Source: Synergistaceae bacterium
GTDB taxonomy: Bacteria > Synergistota > Synergistia > Synergistales > Synergistaceae
Assembly (NCBI GenBank): GCA_012728505.1
Contig: JAAYEY010000181.1
Location: 1-10,318 of the forward strand
Reading direction: 5' to 3'
DNA: 10,318 bases
Part shown: positions 1-7,031 of the stretch, piece after piece
Layout of the letters: each line of letters opens with the position of its first letter
How positions within the stretch are numbered: the first letter of the stretch is position 1
Program-made: the position numbers and the translations under genes
The notes under the pieces: generated by a model
The model's database searches: none
Seen by the model: only the letters and a program-made list of their open reading frames with translations
What the model was told of the DNA's origin: nothing

Positions 1-135
1 ACAGTTATAACTCCGTCCCAGCATCCTGCGCCGTGCGAACTCCGCCTGTACTATATCGAACATTTCTGCGTCGATGATACCGTCGTGGCTATCCGTGACA
101 TAAAACTGTGGAACCTCGCCTTCGTTGGGCTTCAT
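1..135 (-). pseudogene. Large serine recombinase, internal fragment
   Basis: Read on the minus strand this stretch is open to the window edge and encodes 45 residues containing NEGEVPQFYVTDSHDGIID followed by FDIVQAEFARRR. This matches the linker/recombinase-domain part of large serine recombinases of clostridial integrative elements, where the usual text is close to 'KNEGEVPQYYVENSHPAII..EVFDLVQ'. In a complete protein this part lies roughly 250-300 residues from the N-terminus, after the resolvase catalytic domain with its active serine. Here the upstream DNA instead holds a hairpin and the end of another gene, so the catalytic domain is missing. The ATG at 133-135 has an AAAGGA-like sequence about nine bases upstream, but a protein starting there could not catalyse recombination. 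The rest lies outside the window to the left. Family call fairly sure; the broken state is inferred from missing upstream homology. Confidence 0.72.
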
Positions 136-150
136 CTTTTTCCGTCCTTT

Positions 151-178
151 CCGAGGGACGGTCTTGTGTGTCCCTCGG
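151..178. repeat. Perfect 9-bp inverted repeat (hairpin)
   Basis: CCGAGGGAC at 151-159 and GTCCCTCGG at 170-178 are perfect complements around a 10-base spacer. The hairpin begins 24 bases after the stop codon of the minus-strand HTH remnant and just before the recombinase fragment. No T-run follows on either strand, so it is not a standard intrinsic terminator. It may be a weak terminator of the HTH gene, or a protein-binding site. Confidence 0.5.
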
Positions 179-201
179 TATACGGAGAAAAGCAGGTTGT
201 T

Positions 202-324
202 TTATACACCCATTTTGAAAGACTTGATAAATTTCTTTTTTGCACCTTCTACGGATTTCCACGCGGCATTCGGTGCGATGCCCTCTAAACGGGCAATTTC
301 ATTAACAGAGCATCCGCCTGCCTG
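202..324 (-). pseudogene. Sigma-70 region 4-like HTH protein, C-terminal remnant
   Basis: The last 40 codons of a minus-strand frame read GCSVNEIARLEGIAPNAAWK and then a basic tail ending KKFIKSFKMGV. This is the typical C-terminal helix-turn-helix of the small sigma-like proteins that precede recombinase genes in clostridial conjugative and mobilizable elements; it would bind DNA as sigma region 4 does. The frame stays open to about 696, but from about 325 upstream it lies antisense to the helicase gene and no longer looks like this family (Cys-rich, Val-rich text), so I place the true remnant at the HTH only. The N-terminal part has been lost at the junction near 320-335. It lies just upstream of the recombinase fragment in the same direction, the order usual in such elements. 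Confidence 0.62.
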
Positions 325-2439
325 ATGTCGTACTATCAGCAGAAGAAGCTGTATCTGGCGCAGGAAAGCGAATACGCGCCGTTCAATATCGAAAATCCGC
401 TGTTTGTCTTTGTCGGCGCAAGCGTAAATGCCGTGCGCACTGAGAATAAGCGTAAGGTTTCGGACGTCGTGGACATTCTGATGTTCTTCCGCGATTTCAT
501 TACAAACACTGCCGCTGCAACAGCAAACATTGAGCGCATCCTCTCCGGCAACACAGGCTTGCTTGATAACAGAAACAGGGACATCTTCAGAAACAACTTC
601 CCGTATCTGACCGCAAGCGGCATCGCGCCTTCCGCAATGTATGCGGATATTTTGAAGACCGTATTCAACTGCTCTTCTGTCGGGGCTGCGCTTCATATTG
701 AAAACCTCCGTGGCATCAGCGGCGAAATTCGTCTCCGCCTCGGTGAGAATGAGCCATTCGGTGTTATCAATGTCGGCGACGACTCTGCATTACTTTCGCT
801 ATGTGCGGAGAACGGTTTTGACACCGACGCCATTGACTTTTCCGATTCACTGTTCCAAGGCATTACAAAGGCCGATTCCACCATTAACCTGCTCATCGGT
901 TCAAAGAAATTCACCGAGGGCTGGAATTGCTGGCGTGTATCTACGATGGGGCTTATGAATGTCGGTCGCAGCGAGGGTAGCGAGATCATTCAGCTTTTCG
1001 GGCGCGGTGTGCGTTTGAAGGGCTGTAAGATGTCGCTCAGACGCAGTGGCTTCTTTAAGAAGGATTATCCTGAAGCGGTCATACCGAAACACATCGGTAT
1101 TCTTGAAACATTAAACATATTCGGTGTCCGTGCCGATTACATGAAGCAATTCAAGGAATTCCTTGAGAACGAAGGCGTTCCAAGCACCAAAGGTCAACCG
1201 ATTGTCCTTGAGATGCCCGTTATCAGAAACAAGGCGCATAAAAAGAGCGGGCTTTATTCGTTGCGCGTAAAAGGCAATGCGGATTTCAAAAAAGCAGCCG
1301 CAAAACCGTTCTTACGCTTTGACAACAGGATTAAGCCCATTATATTTGATTGTTACTCTAAGGTGCAATTTGAATCGTCACAAACACGCGGTAGCGGTGA
1401 AATAACGAAGAACGAAGCCGTATTACGCCCGGAGCATCTTGCATTTTTGGATTATGACGCGATTTATTCGGAATTGCAGCGATACAAAATGGAAAAGGCG
1501 CATTATAATGTAAACATAACCCGTCAGGATGTCAAAGCCCTGCTTCAGAATACGCAGTGGTATAAACTGCTGATACCAGAAGACGAGCTGGTAATTCGCA
1601 GCTTTGAGGATTACCGTCGTTTCGACAAAATCGCCGTTGCCCTGCTCACAAAGTATTTTGACCGCTTTTACTATGCCGAGCAAAATCGCTGGGAATCGCA
1701 GGTTGTCGGATATGACCTTGTCGCAATGGACGACGATAACGAGAACTTTATGAATGAGGAAAAGGACAAATACAGCATTACCGTTGATGAAACGCCGGAA
1801 AACGAGACTATGATAGCTTGGATTCGCAATGTTATTGCGGAAGTGGAGAAAGCGAAGAAAGAAAAGCGCATACCGAATTTCGCAAATCCACGTCAAGGTG
1901 ACATGGAGGTTTTCAGTCTCCCCGCCCACTTATACAACCCGCTTCTCTATTTGGCGAAAGGAAATGTTGAGATAGGCATTTCGCCTGTCGCATTGAACGA
2001 ATCCGAAATTCAGTTTGTGAAAGCGCTTCATAAGAACATTACACTGCATACGGAGGAGTTTAAAAATAAGGAAATCTATCTCATTCGTAACCGCAGTAAA
2101 AAAGGCATTGGGTTCTTTGACGACGCAGGATTCTTCCCGGATTTCATTCTGTGGCTGATTGCCGATGGGAAACAGTATATCACTTTCATTGACCCGCATG
2201 GTATGGCGCGTGAGCCGATAACCTCAAGCAAGGTAGGCTTGTTCAAGCGCCTGAAGGAAGAAATCGAAAGTACGCTGCCCGTTTCATCTGTGCATCTGAC
2301 CTCGTTTATTTTGTCCCCGACAAAATACTCGGAATTATCGGATAAGAGCGCAACCGTCACAGAATGGAACGATAATCATGTGCTGTTTATGGATGACAGC
2401 AATTATGTATACGATATGCTCATAAGCATACAGAAATAA
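325..2439 (+). CDS. Type III restriction-like DEAD/DEAH helicase-nuclease, 5'-truncated
   Basis: The 704-residue frame is the C-terminal part of a Res-type restriction subunit, which couples SF2 ATPase translocation to DNA cleavage. Visible parts are FVFVGASVNAV (residues 27-37), opening the second RecA-like domain; motif V, FTEGWNCWRVS (196-206); motif VI, QLFGRGVR (223-230); and a C-terminal nuclease-like segment with GFFPDFILWL (602-611) and ITFIDPHGM (619-627), fitting a PD-(D/E)xK fold with Asp606 and Asp623 but His625 where Lys is canonical. The whole first RecA domain, with Walker A and the DExx box, is absent. The ATG at 325 has no good Shine-Dalgarno sequence and lies at the edge of foreign DNA, so this is probably a gene that has lost its 5' half rather than a working short form. 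The frame is otherwise free of stops. The next gene follows after 21 bp, suggesting one operon. No methyltransferase gene is in view. Confidence 0.78.
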   Translation: MSYYQQKKLYLAQESEYAPFNIENPLFVFVGASVNAVRTENKRKVSDVVDILMFFRDFITNTAAATANIERILSGNTGLLDNRNRDIFRNNFPYLTASGIAPSAMYADILKTVFNCSSVGAALHIENLRGISGEIRLRLGENEPFGVINVGDDSALLSLCAENGFDTDAIDFSDSLFQGITKADSTINLLIGSKKFTEGWNCWRVSTMGLMNVGRSEGSEIIQLFGRGVRLKGCKMSLRRSGFFKKDYPEAVIPKHIGILETLNIFGVRADYMKQFKEFLENEGVPSTKGQPIVLEMPVIRNKAHKKSGLYSLRVKGNADFKKAAAKPFLRFDNRIKPIIFDCYSKVQFESSQTRGSGEITKNEAVLRPEHLAFLDYDAIYSELQRYKMEKAHYNVNITRQDVKALLQNTQWYKLLIPEDELVIRSFEDYRRFDKIAVALLTKYFDRFYYAEQNRWESQVVGYDLVAMDDDNENFMNEEKDKYSITVDETPENETMIAWIRNVIAEVEKAKKEKRIPNFANPRQGDMEVFSLPAHLYNPLLYLAKGNVEIGISPVALNESEIQFVKALHKNITLHTEEFKNKEIYLIRNRSKKGIGFFDDAGFFPDFILWLIADGKQYITFIDPHGMAREPITSSKVGLFKRLKEEIESTLPVSSVHLTSFILSPTKYSELSDKSATVTEWNDNHVLFMDDSNYVYDMLISIQK

Positions 2440-2460
2440 GCCTGTTGGGAGGGCGGTTTT

Positions 2461-5040
2461 ATGGCGAATGAACTTCACTCATTATCTATATTATTTCAGA
2501 ACAGGCTTTTCAGAATACCTGATTATCAGCGCGGCTATGCGTGGAAACGTGAGCAACTCGCTGACTTCTGGGATGACCTGATGAACCTGCAAGAGGACAG
2601 ATATCATTACACCGGCTTGCTGTCACTCAAACCGCTCTCCCGTAAGGATGTGAAGTCATGGGATGGCGACGAATGGCTGCTTGACAGTGGGTTCAAGCCG
2701 TATCATGTGGTCGATGGACAGCAGCGGCTGACCACCTTTTCTATCCTAATGTTTGAATTGGTTTCCTTTGTGAAAAAGCTGCCTGACAACGCAGAGAAAT
2801 CTGACGAGGACATTTTTATCGGCTTTGAATCGCTGCGTGATATTAAATCGAAATATATACTGCGCAAACGTCCGCCACAAAATCTGATTACCACATATCT
2901 GTTCGGCTATGAGACAGATAACCCCAGCGCGGATTATCTGAAGTATAAAGTGTTTGAGGAGCCGTTTGGCGGCACCGTCTTTGAGACCTACTATACGAAA
3001 AACCTGAAGTTCGCAAAGGGATTCTTCGCCGAGAACATTGATGCGCTTTACCAAAGCGAAGGGACAAGCGGAATTGAGAGCCTGTACCGTAAACTCACGC
3101 TTCATCTGATGTTCAATCTGCATGAAATTGAGGACGACTATGATGTGTTTGTTGCTTTTGAGACAATGAACAATCGCGGCAAGCGTCTGACAAATCTGGA
3201 ACTGCTCAAGAATCGTCTGATCTACCTGACAACATTGTTTGATGAGGGGCAACTGGATAAGCGCGATAAAGAACAGCTTCGGCACGACATCAATGAGGCG
3301 TGGAAAGAAGTCTATTACCAGCTCGGTCGTAACCAGTCTGCGCCTTTATCCGATGATGAGTTTCTGCGCCATCACTGGATTATGTATTTCACATACTCCC
3401 GCAAAAAAGGCGACGATTACATCAAATTCCTGCTTTCAAAGTTCTCTGCAAAGAGCATTTTTGAAAAGGTAGCTGTCGCTGCGCAGGACGAGCCTGACCT
3501 CCTCCTTTCCACTGATGATAACACTTCTGATGACGATGATGATGTGACCACGCCAGATGAGCCGGAGGTTATAATAAAGTCAAAGCTCCAACCGTCCGAA
3601 ATAAGCGAGTATGTCAACAGCCTGAAGGAAACTGCAGAATACTGGTATTATACGTTTTTCCCGGAGGAGAGTGATACTTTAACTCCCGACGAGAAAATAT
3701 GGATCGGTCGTCTTAACCGCATTGGTATCGGTTATTTCCGACCTCTGGTAACCGCTGCGATAATGCCGTCATCAAAAGCAACGGCAGATGAGCGAATTGC
3801 CTTCTTCTCCGCTGTTGAGCGATTCATTTTCCTGTGCTTTCGTCTGGCTTCTTTCCAGTCCAGCTACGCAAGCAGTGTTTATTACAGCAAGGCAAAAAGC
3901 ATTTACGACGGAGAAATCACTCTGCAGTCTGTAACTGATGAGCTAAATGACCGCTCAGATAAAAATAACAATGAAGCTGTTCTGAATTTCATTGCTCGAA
4001 ATAACCGCCGCTTCAATTCCGGCGACGGCTTTTATGCATGGCGCGATCTGAAGTATATGCTCTACGAGTATGAGTTTTCGCTTGGACAACAGTGCAAGCT
4101 GCAAAAGGTAGATTGGCGTCTTTTTACCACAGTGGAAAAGGACAAATTCTCTATTGAGCATATTTTCCCGCAGACGCCGACCGTGTGGTATTGGAGAAAT
4201 CAATTCAGACAGTTCAATGATGCCGAAAAGAAGACCCTTACTGGGTCACTCGGAAATCTTTTGCCATTATCGCAGAGCATCAATTCCTCGCTTCAGAACG
4301 ATTGCTTTGATGATAAGAAGCATTCAAAGCCCGGTCGTCGCGGGTATGAGAACGGCTCTCACTCAGAGATAGAAGTCTCAAAAGAAGCCGATTGGGATGC
4401 GCAGCATATTTATGACCGTGGACTGATGCTGTTGACCTTTATCGAAAATCGCTGGAACATATCGTTTGGCGACGACACGCAAAAAACAGCCATTCTGCAT
4501 CTCGACTTCCTGTTTGATGGACGTGATGTGCCGCTAGAAATACCTGAAGATGAGATACCAACCGTTCCCACACAAAAATCATCTGAACAAGATGCTAATG
4601 GGTATTTTACGGACGGTTCCGATCTGTCCCAAAAACAATTGAGTTTTTGGATTGGATTTGTCGATTATTGTAATGCAATTAACAGAAGCGACATTGCTTC
4701 AAGAAAACCTGCCGGGCAAAACTGGTATGACGTTCCTGTAAACGCTCCTGATTATCACATTTCATTTACTATTACTCGAGGACATACGGCTCGCATTCTT
4801 ATATACACATACAGCATCGACGCTTTCAAGCGCCTTGAGCAGAAGAAAGCCGAAATAGAATCCTTATTCGGCTATGCGCTTGACTGGCATTCGAGCAGAA
4901 GTAGTAGTGTACAGAAGCGAATTATTCACAGCAGAGATATAGACTTCTTTACCACCGAGAAACAGACAGAGTGCTATGATTGGTTCATTGACCGTTTTGA
5001 TAAGCTGAAATTGGCATTGGATACTTGCGATGCGCATTAA
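2461..5040 (+). CDS. GmrSD-like DUF262-DUF1524(HNH)-DUF4268 protein
   Basis: This 859-residue protein has the layout of GmrSD-type restriction enzymes. The N-terminal DUF262 domain, a ParB/Srx-like NTP-using fold, shows IPDYQRGYAW (19-28) and VVDGQQRLTT (83-92). After a helical middle there is an acidic linker (about 343-369, with five Asp in a row). The DUF1524 HNH nuclease follows with IEHIFPQ (565-571, His567 the likely catalytic base), GSLGNLLPLS (595-604) and Asn608. From about 716 to 855 the sequence fits DUF4268 (FWIGFVDYC, then a DALDWHS-like Trp strand, then a helical end). Known relatives cleave modified phage DNA, so an intracellular defence role is inferred; the substrate cannot be read from sequence. 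The start is fixed by GGGAGGG at 2447-2453, seven bases before the ATG. It is likely co-transcribed with the truncated helicase upstream. All nuclease and DUF262 motifs appear intact. No terminator is obvious after the stop. Confidence 0.9.
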   Translation: MANELHSLSILFQNRLFRIPDYQRGYAWKREQLADFWDDLMNLQEDRYHYTGLLSLKPLSRKDVKSWDGDEWLLDSGFKPYHVVDGQQRLTTFSILMFELVSFVKKLPDNAEKSDEDIFIGFESLRDIKSKYILRKRPPQNLITTYLFGYETDNPSADYLKYKVFEEPFGGTVFETYYTKNLKFAKGFFAENIDALYQSEGTSGIESLYRKLTLHLMFNLHEIEDDYDVFVAFETMNNRGKRLTNLELLKNRLIYLTTLFDEGQLDKRDKEQLRHDINEAWKEVYYQLGRNQSAPLSDDEFLRHHWIMYFTYSRKKGDDYIKFLLSKFSAKSIFEKVAVAAQDEPDLLLSTDDNTSDDDDDVTTPDEPEVIIKSKLQPSEISEYVNSLKETAEYWYYTFFPEESDTLTPDEKIWIGRLNRIGIGYFRPLVTAAIMPSSKATADERIAFFSAVERFIFLCFRLASFQSSYASSVYYSKAKSIYDGEITLQSVTDELNDRSDKNNNEAVLNFIARNNRRFNSGDGFYAWRDLKYMLYEYEFSLGQQCKLQKVDWRLFTTVEKDKFSIEHIFPQTPTVWYWRNQFRQFNDAEKKTLTGSLGNLLPLSQSINSSLQNDCFDDKKHSKPGRRGYENGSHSEIEVSKEADWDAQHIYDRGLMLLTFIENRWNISFGDDTQKTAILHLDFLFDGRDVPLEIPEDEIPTVPTQKSSEQDANGYFTDGSDLSQKQLSFWIGFVDYCNAINRSDIASRKPAGQNWYDVPVNAPDYHISFTITRGHTARILIYTYSIDAFKRLEQKKAEIESLFGYALDWHSSRSSSVQKRIIHSRDIDFFTTEKQTECYDWFIDRFDKLKLALDTCDAH

Positions 5041-5414
5041 TGTTCGTAAAAATATTTATTGAGAGAGGGTAAAAGTATGGCTAAAAAGATATGTCAAGGA
5101 GCGCTATCCGAGACAGGGTTAAACACGCGATGAGCGACGATGAGCTCACCCATATTTTTGATACCGATGGGTTCTTTGTATAATACCTAATTACACAAAG
5201 AACATTCGGAAGAACGTAAAGGACGGTAAAATCTTTTATAAAAAAATTGTCCGGGAAAAAGGGAAACTCAAATGATTGAGAGTACGGCAAACAATACAAC
5301 CAAACCAACATGGACAAATACTTCAAGCAAAAGAAGCACTGATGGAAAGCGATGTGGATATTTGTTGATTCGAGGATGTGTAAGCACAAGAGGATAGGTG
5401 GATTGTAGGATGAT
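5041..5414 (+). other. Gene-free stretch with decayed coding-like segments
   Basis: No full gene is supported. Three short plus-strand stretches look protein-like, in different frames: an ATG at 5077 after GAGAGAGGG starts MAKKICQG and stops at 5133; an overlapping frame from ATG 5091 to 5183 gives 30 residues ending MSDDELTHIFDTDGFFV; then a frame through about 5180-5275 gives NYTKNIRKNVKDGKIFYKK and a basic end; a fourth piece, YGKQYNQTNMDKYFKQKKH, stops at 5342. The order and lysine-rich character suggest one or two small genes broken by frameshifts, but I do not recognise the family. The ribosome site before 5077 is reasonable, so a genuine very short peptide cannot be excluded. Confidence 0.35.
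5171..5203. repeat. Inverted repeat GTTCTTTGT/ACAAAGAAC
   Basis: GTTCTTTGT at 5171-5179 and ACAAAGAAC at 5195-5203 are perfect 9-bp complements separated by 15 bases. No T-run follows. It overlaps the end of the DGFFV frame. It could be a degraded terminator or operator, or chance in an AT-rich stretch. Confidence 0.4.
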
Positions 5415-5443
5415 TTGCTTTTTGGGGCGACTTGTGCTATAAT
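5415..5443 (+). promoter_or_regulatory. Sigma-A-type promoter for the L25 gene
   Basis: TTGCTT at 5415-5420 and a perfect TATAAT at 5438-5443 are separated by exactly 17 bases, and TGC immediately before the -10 box gives an extended -10 (TGn). Transcription would begin near 5450, leaving a leader of about 120 bases before the L25 start at 5569. This is the clearest promoter in the window. Confidence 0.8.
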
Positions 5444-5477
5444 AAAAAAGAAATTGCAAAAGAACCGTCTTTACAGA

Positions 5478-5530
5478 AGGGCTTTTATTACTTTGTGTCT
5501 TCCGGCACAAATTAAAAAGGCCCTCTTTTT
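5478..5530 (+). terminator. Leader hairpin with U-tract before the L25 gene
   Basis: AGGGC at 5478-5482 pairs with GCCCT at 5520-5524, the adjoining TTTT at 5483-5486 can pair with the A-run at 5515-5518 with one G bulged, and an inner TTTGTG (5492-5497)/CACAAA (5506-5511) stem closes an 8-base loop, TCTTCCGG. The run CTTTTT follows directly. This has the form of an intrinsic terminator, but it lies downstream of the promoter at 5415-5443 and 39 bases before the start codon. It therefore would act as an attenuator or leader structure of the L25 transcript, unless a second promoter lies between it and the gene. Confidence 0.6.
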
Positions 5531-5568
5531 CATAGATGTAAAAAATCTTTAAATAGGAGGAAAAAAAG

Positions 5569-6150
5569 ATGGATTCTATTCAGGCCAACTTGCGGGATGT
5601 AAAGGTCAAAGCAAAACAGCTCAGACGTTCTGGTTTTGTCCCCTGTGCGATCTATGGGGCTGGATTGGAAGAGTCTCTTTCTGTTCAGATCTCATCTTCC
5701 GAGGCAAGATTGCTCAGAAAGACCAAGAGGACAGGAAGCTTGGTGGATGTCCAGGTGGAGGGGAAGCGTTATCACACCCTTATCAAGGAACTGGACTACA
5801 ACAGTATAAATAATGAGATCGTCCATATCAGCTTTCAGAGCTTGGAAAAAGGAAAGAAGGCGAACAGTGTTGCCGACATTGTTCTTTTGAACAAGGATAA
5901 GGTGCAGGGTGTTTTAGAGCAAATCCAGATGCAAATCCCCCATGCGGCGGAACCGGAGTATTTACTGGATACGGTGACAGTAGACCTTGAAGACTGTCCC
6001 ATCGGCACAGTCATCACAGTCGGCGATATCCCGGAATTTCAAAGCAACAATGTTGAATTACAAACCGACCCAAACAGCATTGTTCTTCGAATCAGTGAGA
6101 AAAAACGATCCGTCGAAGGGTTTTCGGATCTGTCTGAGCCGACGGAATAA
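5569..6150 (+). CDS. rplY: 50S ribosomal protein L25 / general stress protein Ctc
   Basis: This 193-residue protein binds 5S rRNA in the large ribosomal subunit. The N-terminal L25 domain covers about residues 1-88, with the family pattern KAKQLRRSGFVPCAIYGAG, a later TLIKELDYN and the IVHISFQ strand; the C-terminal TL5 beta-domain follows to about 176, with VTVDLEDCPIGTVITVGDIP. Length fits the two-domain Ctc/TL5 form (about 180-220 residues), not the short single-domain enterobacterial form. In Bacillus this gene (ctc) is stress-induced. The start is certain: AGGAGG at 5555-5560 is eight bases from the ATG. It has its own promoter, a leader hairpin and a strong terminator, so it is probably a single-gene unit. 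The N-terminus is more diverged than usual (MDSIQANLRD), but no key segment is missing. Confidence 0.92.
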   Translation: MDSIQANLRDVKVKAKQLRRSGFVPCAIYGAGLEESLSVQISSSEARLLRKTKRTGSLVDVQVEGKRYHTLIKELDYNSINNEIVHISFQSLEKGKKANSVADIVLLNKDKVQGVLEQIQMQIPHAAEPEYLLDTVTVDLEDCPIGTVITVGDIPEFQSNNVELQTDPNSIVLRISEKKRSVEGFSDLSEPTE

Positions 6151-6167
6151 TTATCTGGAGCAACTTT

Positions 6168-6211
6168 AAAAGCAGCCCTGCCAGCTTATTTCGCGTTTGG
6201 GCTGCTTTTTT
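6168..6211 (+). terminator. Intrinsic terminator after the L25 gene
   Basis: AAAAGCAGCCC at 6168-6178 pairs perfectly with GGGCTGCTTTT at 6199-6209 (11 bp, 20-base loop), ending in six T. It starts 17 bases after the L25 stop. The T-run is immediately followed by the ribosome binding site of the next gene, so termination here would also control entry into that gene. Confidence 0.88.
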
Positions 6212-6230
6212 ACAGGAGGGAGGGCGCGTG

Positions 6231-7031
6231 ATGAACGTCATAGGAAAAATGGTCAATCATAAAACGTTTGGGGTGGGAACAGTAACAGAACTGACGGATA
6301 CAATTATCACCATCAGTTTTCGTGGAACTGAAAAAAGATTCATATATCCCGATGCTTTTAAGCGTTTTCTGGTATTCAAAGGTCAGCGCGTTCAGGAACA
6401 TGTAGAAAAACTGATTCGGGAGAAAGAGGCTGTTGCTCAAAGGCAAAAACGGATTGAGCAGGAAGAAAACGAGCGCAGGCAGAAATTGCTGAACTTCAAG
6501 ATCTCCGCAAATTCTCACCTTGTTATGGACATTCCTTCTGAAGAAATTGACAGTGTTTTTCAAACGCTCTCTGTTTCGGCCGGAACATATTTAAGCGGAG
6601 CGTCTAAAGGATTGCCAAGAGTTTTGGATCGGGTAAAACCCAATTCCCTTTGCCTGATCACGAGCTGTCTTAAAGGCCAAGAGGAAACCGAGCGAAAGCT
6701 GGTTGGCGCGTTTATGGTGGAGGAAGACTTTTTTGGTGAGGAGGTCAGTACCGGGATCATAAAGGGACATCCGAAATACCATCTACTGGTACCGAATGAT
6801 CGTTGTATATTGTTTTGGCCCCAATTGAATCAGGCTGCCCCTTCCCGCTGGGGAGGTGTTGCATTTAAGTACTGTTCCACAGCAGCGGCAAACCAGATGC
6901 TGTCTGAGATGGTCGGGGCAGTCTTCGAAACCGATCAGTCGGATGCTGTACAGGAGTTTTATCAGTATTTTTGTAAAATCAACAGCCTGAACCCGCTTAA
7001 CGGAACAGGGAAACGCAAACTGTGCAAATAA
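6231..7031 (+). CDS. Conserved clostridial protein of unknown function, barrel-coil-C-terminal domain
   Basis: I recognise the family as a recurrent uncharacterised one in Clostridia, but no function is established. The 266-residue protein begins with a small beta-rich unit (1-45: GKMVNHKTFGVGTVTEL, then a FRGTEKRFIYPDAF strand), resembling CarD/Tudor-like barrels. A charged helix follows (about 52-88, EKLIREKEAVAQRQKRIEQE), probably coiled coil. The conserved C-terminal domain (about 105-250) has YLSGASKGLPR, KPNSLCLITS, LVGAFMVEEDF and FYQYFCKIN. Some relatives carry a misleading 'malate synthase' name; nothing here supports that. No signal peptide or membrane segment is visible, so it is cytoplasmic. 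ATG 6231 is preferred over GTG 6228 because the GGAGGGAGGG at 6215-6224 gives better spacing to it. It begins about 19 bases after the L25 terminator with no room for its own promoter between. A remnant of a relative lies at 9820-10065. Confidence 0.8.
   Translation: MNVIGKMVNHKTFGVGTVTELTDTIITISFRGTEKRFIYPDAFKRFLVFKGQRVQEHVEKLIREKEAVAQRQKRIEQEENERRQKLLNFKISANSHLVMDIPSEEIDSVFQTLSVSAGTYLSGASKGLPRVLDRVKPNSLCLITSCLKGQEETERKLVGAFMVEEDFFGEEVSTGIIKGHPKYHLLVPNDRCILFWPQLNQAAPSRWGGVAFKYCSTAAANQMLSEMVGAVFETDQSDAVQEFYQYFCKINSLNPLNGTGKRKLCK

Noticed and set aside
325..696. Minus-strand frame continuing upstream from the HTH remnant
   Set aside because: From about 325 on it is antisense to the helicase gene and reads as Cys/Val-rich text unlike sigma-like proteins. 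Only the last 40 codons are supported.
6231..7031. Malate synthase
   Set aside because: Some relatives carry this name, but there is no TIM-barrel enzyme sequence, the length is far too short and no catalytic motif is present.
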